A DNA stretch of 55,943 nt from JAKPKF01 sp964536135. GTDB taxonomy: Bacteria; Patescibacteriota; Dojkabacteria; SC72. Where the stretch lies: assembly GCA_964536135.1 (NCBI GenBank), contig CAZHVM010000003.1, positions 1 to 55,943 of the forward strand. The letters run 5' to 3'. The position numbers were made by a program, and so were the translations under genes. Positions 9,298-18,521 of the stretch are shown in pieces (position 1 is the stretch's first letter; each line of letters begins with the position of its first letter). Under the pieces are notes generated by a model. That model made no database searches. It was not told the DNA's origin and saw nothing but the letters and a program-made list of their open reading frames with translations.

Positions 9298-10588
9298 AAA
9301 AATAGTTATAATTACTGGGTTACCTTTTCGAAAACAGGGGAACCAAAGCCTTTTAAGGTTTGTAAATATGTTTTTGGATCGTAAGATTAAGGTTACAATG
9401 TTCTCTGCAGGTTTTGATCCAAACGGAGAGAACGTTCTCTCTAACTCATTGTTTTCAGTTAAGAGAATCAAAAGTTTGGAGATAGCTTTAACAATATTTT
9501 TAAATCAACGGTTCTTTAAAGAAAAGATTTTGGATGAACATAAAAAAAACATATTTCAAGAGATAAAATCAGAGACAGTATTGCCACCTTATGGGGAATA
9601 CAACCTTTTTACATTATTGGGCAAATGGTCGAAATGGTTTTTGGTGATTTTGGATAATATTTTACTCTTCCTCTCTTTAAATATAAGATTCTCAGATATA
9701 ATCAAAAAAGCAGATATTATAATTGGATATGAAGACAACTTTACTCTTTGTGCAAAGTGGATTTCCTCTGTTTGGAGAAAAAAGTATATTAATAAATTTC
9801 AGGGAACGATTCTAAGGGCAACAAATCGAAACAAATCTTTAGCAATAAGGTATTTTCCGCATAACTATTTCAGTTTGAACAAATCTGATTTGTGTCTTAT
9901 GGTCAATGATGGAACAGATGGAGATTATTACGCTAAAGAAATAGGTTGTAAGGAAATCTTTTTCGAACCTCATGGGGTTCTTCGGTATGAACATAAGGGG
10001 GATGAATTTGAGACACTAAAAAAATTAAAGAAAACCGGAAAATTTATATTATTCAACAATGCGAGTGGAAGTACTTGGAAAAGGCCAGACAGAGCTATTA
10101 GAGCATTGCTTAAGATTAGAAAAGATATATTAAAAGATATTCTTTTGATAACTACCTATTATGGACCAAATCGGGCAGAGCTAATTGAATATACTAAAGC
10201 AAGTGGATTAGACAGGAATGTTCTCTTTGTTGAAAGGTTAGACAATATCCAGTGTAATTACATACTACAAAATTCTGATGTAGTAATTATGACAAATGAC
10301 ATTAGTAACCTGGGTAATCCTGTCTTGGAAGCTATCTTTTATAAAATTCCAATTATATCAATAAATGATGGAAGTTTAGATGGTTTTGTTACTGACAAGA
10401 AGGATTCTCTTCTTGTAGATCTTGATGTCGAGTTTGATGAAAATGTCGCCAATGCAATTGAAAAGCTGTATAAGGATAGAGAATATTATCAAAATTTGAA
10501 AAGAAATATGAATAAAAACAACCAAGTAAAAGAGCTGTCTGTGCAACAAGCAAGAGAGTTTAACCATATTCAGAATCTATTTGTATGA
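9278..10588 (+). CDS. GT4-like glycosyltransferase
   Basis: A 436-residue protein with a weak GT-B layout. The N-terminal domain begins KIVIITGLPFRKQGNQSL, and the C-terminal domain shows FILFNNASGSTWKRPDRAIRAL, then LDNIQCNYILQNSDVVIMTND and NPVLEAIFYKIPII, which correspond to the GT4 donor-sugar site with its E-x7-E-like motif (only partly kept). It overlaps the preceding gene by 20 bases and the flippase gene after it by 4 (ATGA), showing tight operon packing. The lack of a strong EGFG motif makes the exact family uncertain. Confidence 0.68.
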   Translation: MKTLKNKKIVIITGLPFRKQGNQSLLRFVNMFLDRKIKVTMFSAGFDPNGENVLSNSLFSVKRIKSLEIALTIFLNQRFFKEKILDEHKKNIFQEIKSETVLPPYGEYNLFTLLGKWSKWFLVILDNILLFLSLNIRFSDIIKKADIIIGYEDNFTLCAKWISSVWRKKYINKFQGTILRATNRNKSLAIRYFPHNYFSLNKSDLCLMVNDGTDGDYYAKEIGCKEIFFEPHGVLRYEHKGDEFETLKKLKKTGKFILFNNASGSTWKRPDRAIRALLKIRKDILKDILLITTYYGPNRAELIEYTKASGLDRNVLFVERLDNIQCNYILQNSDVVIMTNDISNLGNPVLEAIFYKIPIISINDGSLDGFVTDKKDSLLVDLDVEFDENVANAIEKLYKDREYYQNLKRNMNKNNQVKELSVQQAREFNHIQNLFV

Positions 10589-11901
10589 TAAATATCAAGG
10601 AATATATAAATGGGTTCTTTTCAAAAGGGACATTCAAAAAAAACATAGCAATTATGTTTTCAGGGACAGTAATATCTCAAGGTGTGTATCTACTTTTTTA
10701 TCCTATTTTGACAAGAATTTATCAGCCATCTGATTTCGGGCAGTATGCAATATTTATTGCTTTTTTATCAATTGGCTCTCTTATTGTTACTGGTCAGTAT
10801 GAATCAAGTATTTTATTGCCCAAAAAGGAAAAGAATGTTAAATATCTAATTTGGGGTGCAGTTTCATTGGCTTTGATTTTCTTTCTGATTGTTACGACAA
10901 TTTTGTTATTATCATCTCAATTCTTAGCAAGCAAAAATCTTTTTAATGGAAACTTAATTCTTATTATACTAGGAGTTTCTATATTCATTAATGCTTTGTA
11001 TCAGATTGGAACATATATGTCTCTAAGAAATAGGGGATTTAAAGCATTAACAATTATAAATATAATAAATGTTGGTTTTAGTATTTCATTTCAATACATT
11101 TTTTCTTTAACAGAGATTAAAAGCATAGGCTTGATTGTTGGATATATGATTGGAACACTTGTCGCGATGATTTGTCTGTTTATATACAATAGAAAAACAG
11201 TAAAACTGAATTTTAAAACACCAAATTTGCATTTAGGGATATTCAAAGTGTTAAAAAGATATAAAAACTTTCCCTTTGCTAATCTTCCAGCAATGCTTGT
11301 AAATCTTTTGGCAAATCAGATGCCTCAACTTTTGCTTAATACTTTTGGACAATCTATTGTAGGGTACTTTTCTATGTCTCAGAAAGTTCTTGGTAGTCCT
11401 GTAACACTTTTTTCTACATCGGTATCACATGTCTTCAAAGAAAGGGCTAGTAGTGATTACAGAAACAAGGGAAATTGTCGGCCAATTTTCGTTAAAACCT
11501 TTAAAAGTTTATTCTTAATATCTATTGTTCCATTTGTTTTAATCTTTATTTTTGCTCCAACAATTGTTCCAATAATTTTTGGAACAGAATGGGTAGAGGC
11601 TGGAGTATATATTAGAGCTTTGACTCTAATGTATTTTTTCAAATTCACAGTTAGTCCGTTGTCTTATGTTATAGTTATTGCCGAGAAACAAAAGCTTAAT
11701 TTATTACTCCAGACAACACTTTTAGTATTAACAGCGAGCTCTCTCTATTACGGGATATCTCAAAACAATCCTTTAACTGCTGTTATCCTTTTTTCTATCT
11801 CATACTCTGCGGTTTATATCCTTTTCTTGTTTATCTCTTATAAATTGTCAAAGAATCAGAGACATAACGCTAAGATGATATCAGAGTATAAAGAACAGTA
11901 A
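10585..11901 (+). CDS. Wzx-type polysaccharide flippase (MATE/MOP superfamily), copy 1
   Basis: A 438-residue integral membrane protein with about 12 helices. The start, FKKNIAIMFSGTVISQGVYLLFYPILTRIY, then PSDFGQYAIF, is characteristic of Wzx/RfbX oligosaccharide flippases. Further matches are YKNFPFANLPAMLVNLLANQMPQLLL and GYFSMSQKVLGSPVTLF. It would move lipid-linked oligosaccharide to the outer face of the membrane. The protein at 15346 is a paralogue with the same motifs, including YFSMS/YYSMS-K/K-ILGSP. The start overlaps the preceding stop by 4 bases. Confidence 0.88.
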   Translation: MINIKEYINGFFSKGTFKKNIAIMFSGTVISQGVYLLFYPILTRIYQPSDFGQYAIFIAFLSIGSLIVTGQYESSILLPKKEKNVKYLIWGAVSLALIFFLIVTTILLLSSQFLASKNLFNGNLILIILGVSIFINALYQIGTYMSLRNRGFKALTIINIINVGFSISFQYIFSLTEIKSIGLIVGYMIGTLVAMICLFIYNRKTVKLNFKTPNLHLGIFKVLKRYKNFPFANLPAMLVNLLANQMPQLLLNTFGQSIVGYFSMSQKVLGSPVTLFSTSVSHVFKERASSDYRNKGNCRPIFVKTFKSLFLISIVPFVLIFIFAPTIVPIIFGTEWVEAGVYIRALTLMYFFKFTVSPLSYVIVIAEKQKLNLLLQTTLLVLTASSLYYGISQNNPLTAVILFSISYSAVYILFLFISYKLSKNQRHNAKMISEYKEQ

Positions 11902-11970
11902 TTTAATTGATTTATAGGCTATTTTTAGATATATTTTACTTGAATCGCTAGTATTTTAGTTTATTGATAA

Positions 11971-11976
11971 TAATAT
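11971..11976 (+). promoter_or_regulatory. -10 box five bases before the GT4 start codon
   Basis: TAATAT lies five bases before the ATG at 11982, in an 80-base gap that is the widest break in this part of the island. A second overlapping candidate is TGATAAT (11965-11971). This suggests a new, leaderless transcript beginning here. Confidence 0.4.
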
Positions 11977-11981
11977 TCTCG

Positions 11982-13103
11982 ATGAAAAAAATAACAGTAC
12001 TACTTTTCAACGATTTTGTTAACGATAATAGAGTATTAAAGGAGTGTAAAAGTCTGCAAGATAATGGTTATGAAGTGCAATTATATGCAACACATTTTGA
12101 CAACAAATTACCCAAAGAAGAAGTTGTAAAGGGTTTTAAAGTAACCAGAATTAATGTTGGAAGATTTGAGTTTCTGCTGTTTAATCTCCCCCTGTTTTGG
12201 ATTAAGACATTTTTTCAATGTAGAAAAGACGAAATCCTCCACTGTAATGATTTGTATGCTTTACCCCCAGCATATTTCTTAAAGAAATTTGTTAATAAAA
12301 GGATCAAGATAGTATACGATTGTCATGAGCACGAAACAGAAGCAAAAATTTATATTGGGAAACCAATTATTAAAAAATTGGCACAGATATTTGAAAAGAC
12401 AATGATAAAATCTGCGAATAAAGTTATAACTGTAAGTAATTCAATTGCAGATGACTACGTTAGCATGTACGGTATTCAAAAGCCAGCATTAGTGCTGAAT
12501 AGTCCTGTATTTCAAACTGTTCAAAAACAGGATCATTTTCGAGAAGACCTTGGTATCTCTAAGGAAAAAACTATATTTCTTTTTCAGGGTAAATATCTCC
12601 CTGGGAGAGGATTAGATAATCTTATTGATATCTTTAGAAAACTTGAACCAATTAACAAAGATATAGTCTTGGTATTTATGATATATGGTGAAGGTTCTGA
12701 AAAGGTAAAAGAACAGATAAAAAATGACAAGAACATATATTGGCATGAAAAAGTTTCAGTCATGGAATATATGAATTATGTCGCATCTGCAGACTGGGGG
12801 ATATATTTGATGGAAAATATTTGCAAGAACCATGACTATGCTTTACCTAATAAAATATTTGATTATGTTCTAGCTGGTTTACCCGTTGTTACCTCAAATT
12901 TAAAAGAGATGTCAAGATTTGTTAAAGATAATGGAGTGGGTTATGTTATAAATCCAGAAGATCAAGAAATGGTGGTTACTCTATTGCAAAAAATAAAAAA
13001 GGAGACCCAAAAACAATTTGTTCCAAACCTGATGAAGACTTCAGTGAAATATTGTTGGGAAGAACAGGAAAAAGTGTTAATTAAATTATATAACTCATTA
13101 TAG
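11982..13103 (+). CDS. GT4 glycosyltransferase
   Basis: A GT-B fold glycosyltransferase of 373 residues. Domain 1 begins KKITVLLFNDFVNDNRVLKECKSL and contains VYDCHEHETEA near residue 105. Domain 2 starts at about 190 with TIFLFQGKYLPGRGLDNLIDIF and contains IYGEGSEKVKEQI and LPNKIFDYVLAGLPVV, which carries the donor-binding region. The ATG at 11982 is preferred over one 18 bases upstream, because it keeps the usual domain start and is correctly spaced from the TAATAT box. The gene is followed after two bases by the epimerase. Confidence 0.82.
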   Translation: MKKITVLLFNDFVNDNRVLKECKSLQDNGYEVQLYATHFDNKLPKEEVVKGFKVTRINVGRFEFLLFNLPLFWIKTFFQCRKDEILHCNDLYALPPAYFLKKFVNKRIKIVYDCHEHETEAKIYIGKPIIKKLAQIFEKTMIKSANKVITVSNSIADDYVSMYGIQKPALVLNSPVFQTVQKQDHFREDLGISKEKTIFLFQGKYLPGRGLDNLIDIFRKLEPINKDIVLVFMIYGEGSEKVKEQIKNDKNIYWHEKVSVMEYMNYVASADWGIYLMENICKNHDYALPNKIFDYVLAGLPVVTSNLKEMSRFVKDNGVGYVINPEDQEMVVTLLQKIKKETQKQFVPNLMKTSVKYCWEEQEKVLIKLYNSL

Positions 13104-13105
13104 AT

Positions 13106-14179
13106 ATGAAAGTCGTATCTTTGATTGGTGCAAGGCCTCAATATATAAAAGAGGCGGTACTAAATAAGTCTTTTAAAGAGACTGGCATTGAAGAAATAAT
13201 TGTTAACTCAGGCCAGCACTATGATTATAATATGGCGGATATATTTTTTGAGAAGCTTGGCATAAAAGCTCCAGATTATAATTTGAAAGTGGGTTCTGGA
13301 TTACATGGTGAGATGACTGCAAAAATAATGGTCGAATTTGAGAAATTAATGATGGAGATAAATCCAGATATGGTATTAGTCTATGGTGATACAAATACAA
13401 CTCTTGCAGGTGCTATTGTTGCAGCAAAACTTAAGCTGCCTCTGGCTCATGTAGAAGCGGGGGTAAGAATGTTACCAAAGGATATGCCAGAAGAAATAAA
13501 CAGAACTTTAACAGACAGAGTATCCAATTTATTATTCTGTCCTTCGGAATTGGCTGTTAAAAATCTTACAAAAGAGGGTATTGTAGCTGGTGTCCATTTT
13601 ACAGGAGATGTCACATATGATTTATATCTTCAGAGCAAAGATCATTTCGATTATTCTTTATATGAAGGTATGAAATTAGTTGATGGAGAATATGTCTTAG
13701 TTACATTACATAGAGATTACAATGTAGACGACAAAGAGAGATTTGGGAAAATCTTAAAAGCTTTGTCTGAATTAGCAAAGGAGAAACGGATAATTTTCCC
13801 TATTCACCCAAGAAGTAGAAAAAGAATTCAGGAGTTTGGATATGAAGATTACATAAAAAACATAGATATATTAGATCCAATAGATTATCTAAGTCTAATG
13901 GGATTGTTAGAACATTGTGAAAGTGTCATCACAGATAGTGGAGGATTACAGAAAGAATCTTATTATGCTCAGAAACCAGGATATTTATTGATGCCAGATC
14001 CAGCTTGGCATGAGTTGGTAGAATACAAGATGAATCATCTGTGTGAACCAGAAGATTTGTTGGCAAAGATGAAGGAAGAAAGAAACTATGAATATATACC
14101 CCACTTATATGGTGAAGGTGATGCCGGAGAGAGAATAGTTAATATCATAGAAGAATATTTAAATGACAACAAAAAATAA
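13106..14179 (+). CDS. wbpI: Non-hydrolysing UDP-sugar 2-epimerase (WbpI-like)
   Basis: A 357-residue epimerase that inverts C2 of UDP-GlcNAc-type sugars by anti elimination and re-addition of UDP. Key residues are Asp95 in YGDTNT, Glu117 in HVEAGVR, the MPEEINR motif near 127-133 and His202 in TLHRDYN. The opening SLIGARPQYIKEA resembles the WbpI branch, which acts on UDP-GlcNAc3NAcA, more than WecB, which opens with GTRPEAIK. Together with the genes at 125-4264 it completes the UDP-ManNAc3NAcA route, although it lies about 9 kb away among transferase genes. A plain UDP-GlcNAc 2-epimerase is the alternative. Confidence 0.82.
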   Translation: MKVVSLIGARPQYIKEAVLNKSFKETGIEEIIVNSGQHYDYNMADIFFEKLGIKAPDYNLKVGSGLHGEMTAKIMVEFEKLMMEINPDMVLVYGDTNTTLAGAIVAAKLKLPLAHVEAGVRMLPKDMPEEINRTLTDRVSNLLFCPSELAVKNLTKEGIVAGVHFTGDVTYDLYLQSKDHFDYSLYEGMKLVDGEYVLVTLHRDYNVDDKERFGKILKALSELAKEKRIIFPIHPRSRKRIQEFGYEDYIKNIDILDPIDYLSLMGLLEHCESVITDSGGLQKESYYAQKPGYLLMPDPAWHELVEYKMNHLCEPEDLLAKMKEERNYEYIPHLYGEGDAGERIVNIIEEYLNDNKK

Positions 14180-15344
14180 AGATATCCTTTATTTGGTACA
14201 TTCTTATCATTCATTCCAAAAAGACTCAGTAGAAGTATTGGCTAAAAACTTTAGAAATGTATACGTAATTGTTAGATATAAACCATTGGCTGAGATATCG
14301 AATTTGTTAAAAATAAAAAAACTTTATAACCATAGAAAATCCTTTGTGATACAAGATAGTAACAAACCAGATAATGTTCATATATATACAGCAGCTCTAT
14401 GGTATCTCCCTTTTAAATTTTTTTATGATTTATTAGGAGATTATCACTTTAGGGTTGTGGACAAGATAATTAATATGAAGAATATTAAATTTGATTTAAT
14501 ACATTCTCATTTTACATGGACTGCAGGATATGTTGGAGCAAAATTAAAAGAGAAGTACCACAAGCCATTTGTTTTAACAGTACATGAGGACAATACATGG
14601 TTTGATGAAGAATTAAGAAGCAATAACGAAAAGAAATACAATACTTGGAGAAATGCTGATTCCTTGATTCGTGTAAACAAGGAGACGGTAAAAGATCTGA
14701 AGGTATTTAATAAGAACACAGTATATCTATCGAATGGTTTTAATCAGGGTATCTTTATTAATGGAGATAAAACAGAAGCCAGACAATTGCTAGGAATAGA
14801 TTTGAAAAAAAAGATTTTATTATCAATTGGTCATTTAGAAGAATATAAAGGTCAGATTTACTTAATAAGAGCAATAAATATTTTGGTAAATGACTTGGGG
14901 ATAAAGGATTTAAAGCTTTTTATCATAGGTGAAGGTAGTCAAAGAAAAAACTTAGAAAACGAGATACAAAATTTGAAGATTGAAGATTATGTCGAATTGT
15001 TGGGCAGTAAACTTCATAAAGATATTCCCATATGGATGAATTCTTGCGATGTTTTTGTTCTTCCGAGTCTGTCTGAGAGTTTTGGTATTGTTCAGTTAGA
15101 AGCTTTCGCATGTGGAAAGCCTGTGGTTGCTACGAAGAACGATGGAAGTAGGCAGGTTATAACATCCGACAAATTAGGTCTTTTATGTAATATCGGAGAT
15201 CCAGGGAGTCTGGCCGAAACCATAGCAAAAGCTTTAGAAAAGAAATGGAATGAAAAAGAGATAATAACATATGCTAAGAGTTTTACTTGGGATAATGTTC
15301 TAATGAAAGTGCAAGAAATTTATAATGATTTATTAAAGAAATGA
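14163..15344 (+). CDS. GT4 glycosyltransferase
   Basis: A 393-residue GT-B glycosyltransferase. Domain 1 has DLIHSHFTWTAGYVGAKL and FVLTVHEDNTWFDEE. Domain 2 has ILLSIGHLEEYKGQIYLIRA near 220 and the classic donor-site sequence VFVLPSLSESFGIVQLEAFACGKPVVAT (E-x7-E) near 305-330, then GLLCNIGDP. The C-terminus FTWDNVLMKVQEIYN is the standard GT4 closing helix. It overlaps the epimerase gene by 17 bases and precedes the second flippase by one base, so these genes are cotranscribed. Confidence 0.9.
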   Translation: MTTKNKDILYLVHSYHSFQKDSVEVLAKNFRNVYVIVRYKPLAEISNLLKIKKLYNHRKSFVIQDSNKPDNVHIYTAALWYLPFKFFYDLLGDYHFRVVDKIINMKNIKFDLIHSHFTWTAGYVGAKLKEKYHKPFVLTVHEDNTWFDEELRSNNEKKYNTWRNADSLIRVNKETVKDLKVFNKNTVYLSNGFNQGIFINGDKTEARQLLGIDLKKKILLSIGHLEEYKGQIYLIRAINILVNDLGIKDLKLFIIGEGSQRKNLENEIQNLKIEDYVELLGSKLHKDIPIWMNSCDVFVLPSLSESFGIVQLEAFACGKPVVATKNDGSRQVITSDKLGLLCNIGDPGSLAETIAKALEKKWNEKEIITYAKSFTWDNVLMKVQEIYNDLLKK

Positions 15345-15345
15345 C

Positions 15346-16650
15346 ATGAAGGAATTTATAAAGAAAGTGATTGGAAAGTATATAGGAAGAAGTATGTATA
15401 AGAGGAATATTCTAGTTATGGTCGGCGGAAGAATAATAGCTCAGGCTGTTCCAATCCTTCTGACACCTTTGTTGACAAGAATGTATACTCCTGCAGAATT
15501 TGGAATGTTTGGTGTGTATGCATCTATAATTGCTCTAATAGCTATGGTTTCCAATGGAAGATACAGTTTGTCAATTATTCTCCCAAAAGACGAAGATAAA
15601 GCCAAAAAACTGTTTTTATTATCTAGTTTATTGACAATTATAATAACCTTAATATTTGCGCTATTTATAGCTATATTGGGAGGAAAGATTTTTGGTTTTC
15701 TTGAGATTCCAATTTTTGAGAGATATCTACTCCTTTTGATTCTAAATATATTATTCATAGGATTATATGAGCCATTATATTATTATGCTCTCAGAACAAA
15801 GCATTACAAAATTCTAACAACAAATATAATTATACAGGCACTAATCTTGATCTCAACAAGAATTTTGCTTGGGTATTTGGGATATACAGAGATTGGGTTA
15901 ATTCTTTCCTATTTATTGGGTTATTCTTTTAGTTACATCTTATTGGTTTTAAGATTGAAAATCCCTGTATCTCCATTAATTAAGGATTTTAAAATTGTGG
16001 AATATATAAAACTGATAAAAGAATATTCAAATTTCCCGAGATTTTCTTTATTAGCTGATACTTTAAGTCTGCTTGCTACAAACTCTCCCAATATATTGTT
16101 AAATAAGGTCTTTGGTAGTGTTGCAACGGGATATTATTCTATGTCTGACAAGATTTTGGGTTCTCCTATTTGGTTTGTTACTTCTTCTGTCGGAGATGTA
16201 TTTAAACAGGAGGCTTCAGAGCAATTACGGACTAGAGATTCTTGCTTTGATGTCTTTGTTAAAACAACTAAAACATTATTTCTTCTGGCAATAGGTCCCT
16301 TCCTTATTATCTTTCTAGTGTCACCGTATATAATTCCGTTCATTTTAGGTCCTAATTGGGAACCAGTAGGGGATATTATAAGAATTTTTTCAATAATGTA
16401 TTTCCTTAGGTTCATTATTAGTCCTGTGAGTTATGTAATATACATAGTAGGTAAACAAAAATACAACATATTTTTTCAGAGTATAAATTTAATAACAACG
16501 ATTATTCCCTTCTTCTTGGGTATTTATTTTAAAGATTTGTATTTGTGTTTAATATCATTTTCAATCTTAACTTCTATTTCCTATATCATTACATTCCTGT
16601 ATTCGTATAAGTTTGCAAAAGAATCAAAATATGACAGAAATGAAAGATAA
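15346..16650 (+). CDS. Wzx-type polysaccharide flippase, copy 2
   Basis: A 434-residue membrane protein with about 12 helices. It opens YKRNILVMVGGRIIAQAVPILLTPLLTRMYTPAEFGMFGVY and contains YSNFPRFSLLADTLSLLATNSPNILL and GYYSMSDKILGSPIWFV, matching the flippase at 10585 segment by segment. Two flippases in one island suggest either two repeat units or a duplication carrying diverged specificity. In both places the flippase gene is close to one of the two paralogous GT-C proteins. Confidence 0.88.
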   Translation: MKEFIKKVIGKYIGRSMYKRNILVMVGGRIIAQAVPILLTPLLTRMYTPAEFGMFGVYASIIALIAMVSNGRYSLSIILPKDEDKAKKLFLLSSLLTIIITLIFALFIAILGGKIFGFLEIPIFERYLLLLILNILFIGLYEPLYYYALRTKHYKILTTNIIIQALILISTRILLGYLGYTEIGLILSYLLGYSFSYILLVLRLKIPVSPLIKDFKIVEYIKLIKEYSNFPRFSLLADTLSLLATNSPNILLNKVFGSVATGYYSMSDKILGSPIWFVTSSVGDVFKQEASEQLRTRDSCFDVFVKTTKTLFLLAIGPFLIIFLVSPYIIPFILGPNWEPVGDIIRIFSIMYFLRFIISPVSYVIYIVGKQKYNIFFQSINLITTIIPFFLGIYFKDLYLCLISFSILTSISYIITFLYSYKFAKESKYDRNER

Positions 16651-18517
16651 AAAATTTATTTATCAAATAAACGAGTTTTTACAAAGGCCTAAGGTTATTA
16701 AATGGTTACCGATAATTTTTTTCTTCTCTTGGTTTTTTCTTTTTTTAATATTATCTATCTTTCGTGATTCAAGATTGGATGAGAATATCTACTTTGGAGA
16801 GACAACCGTTATAACGGATCTTCTTCGGCGTGGAATCTGGATTGGTAATTATGGTGTAGGACTTCATGGGTTTATTAGTAAATTTGTAGTTGGAGTTATT
16901 TTCCTATTATCGGGCCCTTCTATCTTTTTAGCTACATTGTTTAATATAAGCTTGGGTGTATTGAGTGGAATTGTTTTTTATTTTATTTTAAAAAAACATT
17001 TCAAATTTTCTCTCTTATATTCTCTTCTTGGAGTCACTCTCCTTTTTTGTAATTTTCAATTACTAACTTATATTCCAACATATTATAGAGATATAGGAGC
17101 ATTACTATTTGTTTTATTAATATTAGAATCCATTCTAGGGGAAAGAAGTAAATGGTTGACCGGAGTTTATCTACTTCTTTTATTGGATTCGAAGGAACAT
17201 GTCTTTTATACTTTATTACCTGCTATTTTAATATGGATAATTATTAAGGCATATTTAGAGAATAAGGGTAAAATTATTCAAATACTTAAAGAAGTGTTGC
17301 TTAATTGCCTGAAAATGTTTTTACCATCTTTACTCTTTTTGCTTTTGATGTTTTCAACCTCTGTTATTCCCTTAAATATTTATGATGCAAAAATCTTGGG
17401 CCTAATTAAAGGTGGCTTTGTAAGAATGTTGTCTGATTTTGATACAAACTTAGCTACATATAATAGAGATATTGTCGAAAATGAGAATATTGCAAAAGCT
17501 GTTCCCCTTATCAAAGTTGAAAACCAAATGGAGTCTTTGCAAGCGTATTTTATTAACGGATTTAACACATTCCTTTCATATTTAGGCAAGATTTTCTATC
17601 CCAGAACTTTTTCTTTTCTAACCATTCCTTTTGTATTGTTGATACCCAGTATCTTAACAATGTTTAATTGTCTAAAGATTTGGTTTAAAAAGATGGATTC
17701 TAAAAATCTTTCTTTACCAATCATATTGATAGTTTATATTCTAATTTATATCTTCCATGCCTCAATCGGCAGATATTTAATACCAATATTACCAGTAGTA
17801 ATAATATTCTTTTTAATATTTTTGAAGAATTTCAAAAAAGAGAAGAAGTACTTGGCCATAATGCTTGTAACGCTAGCTTTTAGTATTGTAGGCCTCTTCT
17901 TTGAGTATAGTTATCTTTTAATCAAAATTGGATTTGTGGCTGGAATATTTATAACGTTTTTATTTATGTATTTTATAAAAGACCTCAACAGATTAAGGTA
18001 TAAATATCTGTTGATAATTATTCTATCAGCTTTTACAGCAGGTACTTCACTTTTGGTCTCTTATAAAAATGGTCCAATAGGATCTTATTTAAAGTTTGGA
18101 TATTGCAGAGAATCAGAAAAAATAATATCTCTAGTTAAGGAAGATGACAGGATATGGATTAATGATCTGGGATGGGATAGATTACCTTTTATATTACGAT
18201 CGGAGAACATGCAAAATCCAGAATGGAGATGGAGGCTGAAGCCTTGGGTCCCCAAAAAATCATTATTAAAAAACGAGAGGGATTTAAACACGTATAATTT
18301 CAACTGGAGTAGCGGGGCAAACTTTAAAGAGAAAATATCTGAAGAGAGTATAAATAAAATTGTTTTTATTAAACTTTCCCAAGATGTAAATTCAGAAGGA
18401 CTTCTTTTACAAGACAGATTAAATGTTTTATTGGAATCAGATTGGATAAAATTGGAAGAAAGTATTGTTATGAAAAACAAGGTTGTCTATATATTTAATG
18501 TTGAAGATAATAAATAA
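16631..18517 (+). CDS. GT-C-type membrane glycosyltransferase, paralogue of the protein at 7435
   Basis: A 628-residue protein with one N-terminal helix, a loop with DSRLDENIYFGE, then RRGIWIGNYGVGLHGFISK, and about 10 further helices. It shares this loop, LLDSKEHVFY/ILDAKEYVFF near 195 and TSVIPLNIYDAKILGL with the protein at 7435. The soluble C-terminal part ends in MKNKVVYIFN, which parallels MKNKTVYIFE in the paralogue. The ATG at 16631 is chosen; it overlaps the flippase gene by 20 bases, whereas a TTG 18 bases upstream would extend the overlap with no support. It is probably a lipid-linked-sugar transferase or polymerase for the surface glycan. Confidence 0.62.
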   Translation: MTEMKDKKFIYQINEFLQRPKVIKWLPIIFFFSWFFLFLILSIFRDSRLDENIYFGETTVITDLLRRGIWIGNYGVGLHGFISKFVVGVIFLLSGPSIFLATLFNISLGVLSGIVFYFILKKHFKFSLLYSLLGVTLLFCNFQLLTYIPTYYRDIGALLFVLLILESILGERSKWLTGVYLLLLLDSKEHVFYTLLPAILIWIIIKAYLENKGKIIQILKEVLLNCLKMFLPSLLFLLLMFSTSVIPLNIYDAKILGLIKGGFVRMLSDFDTNLATYNRDIVENENIAKAVPLIKVENQMESLQAYFINGFNTFLSYLGKIFYPRTFSFLTIPFVLLIPSILTMFNCLKIWFKKMDSKNLSLPIILIVYILIYIFHASIGRYLIPILPVVIIFFLIFLKNFKKEKKYLAIMLVTLAFSIVGLFFEYSYLLIKIGFVAGIFITFLFMYFIKDLNRLRYKYLLIIILSAFTAGTSLLVSYKNGPIGSYLKFGYCRESEKIISLVKEDDRIWINDLGWDRLPFILRSENMQNPEWRWRLKPWVPKKSLLKNERDLNTYNFNWSSGANFKEKISEESINKIVFIKLSQDVNSEGLLLQDRLNVLLESDWIKLEESIVMKNKVVYIFNVEDNK

Positions 18518-18521
18518 AAAT

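Noticed and set aside
10585..10588. Possible recoding of TGA as glycine, known in some CPR groups
   Set aside because: TGA acts as a proper stop at the end of several complete domains (10586-10588, 15342-15344, 54690-54692), and Gly is coded by GGN throughout.
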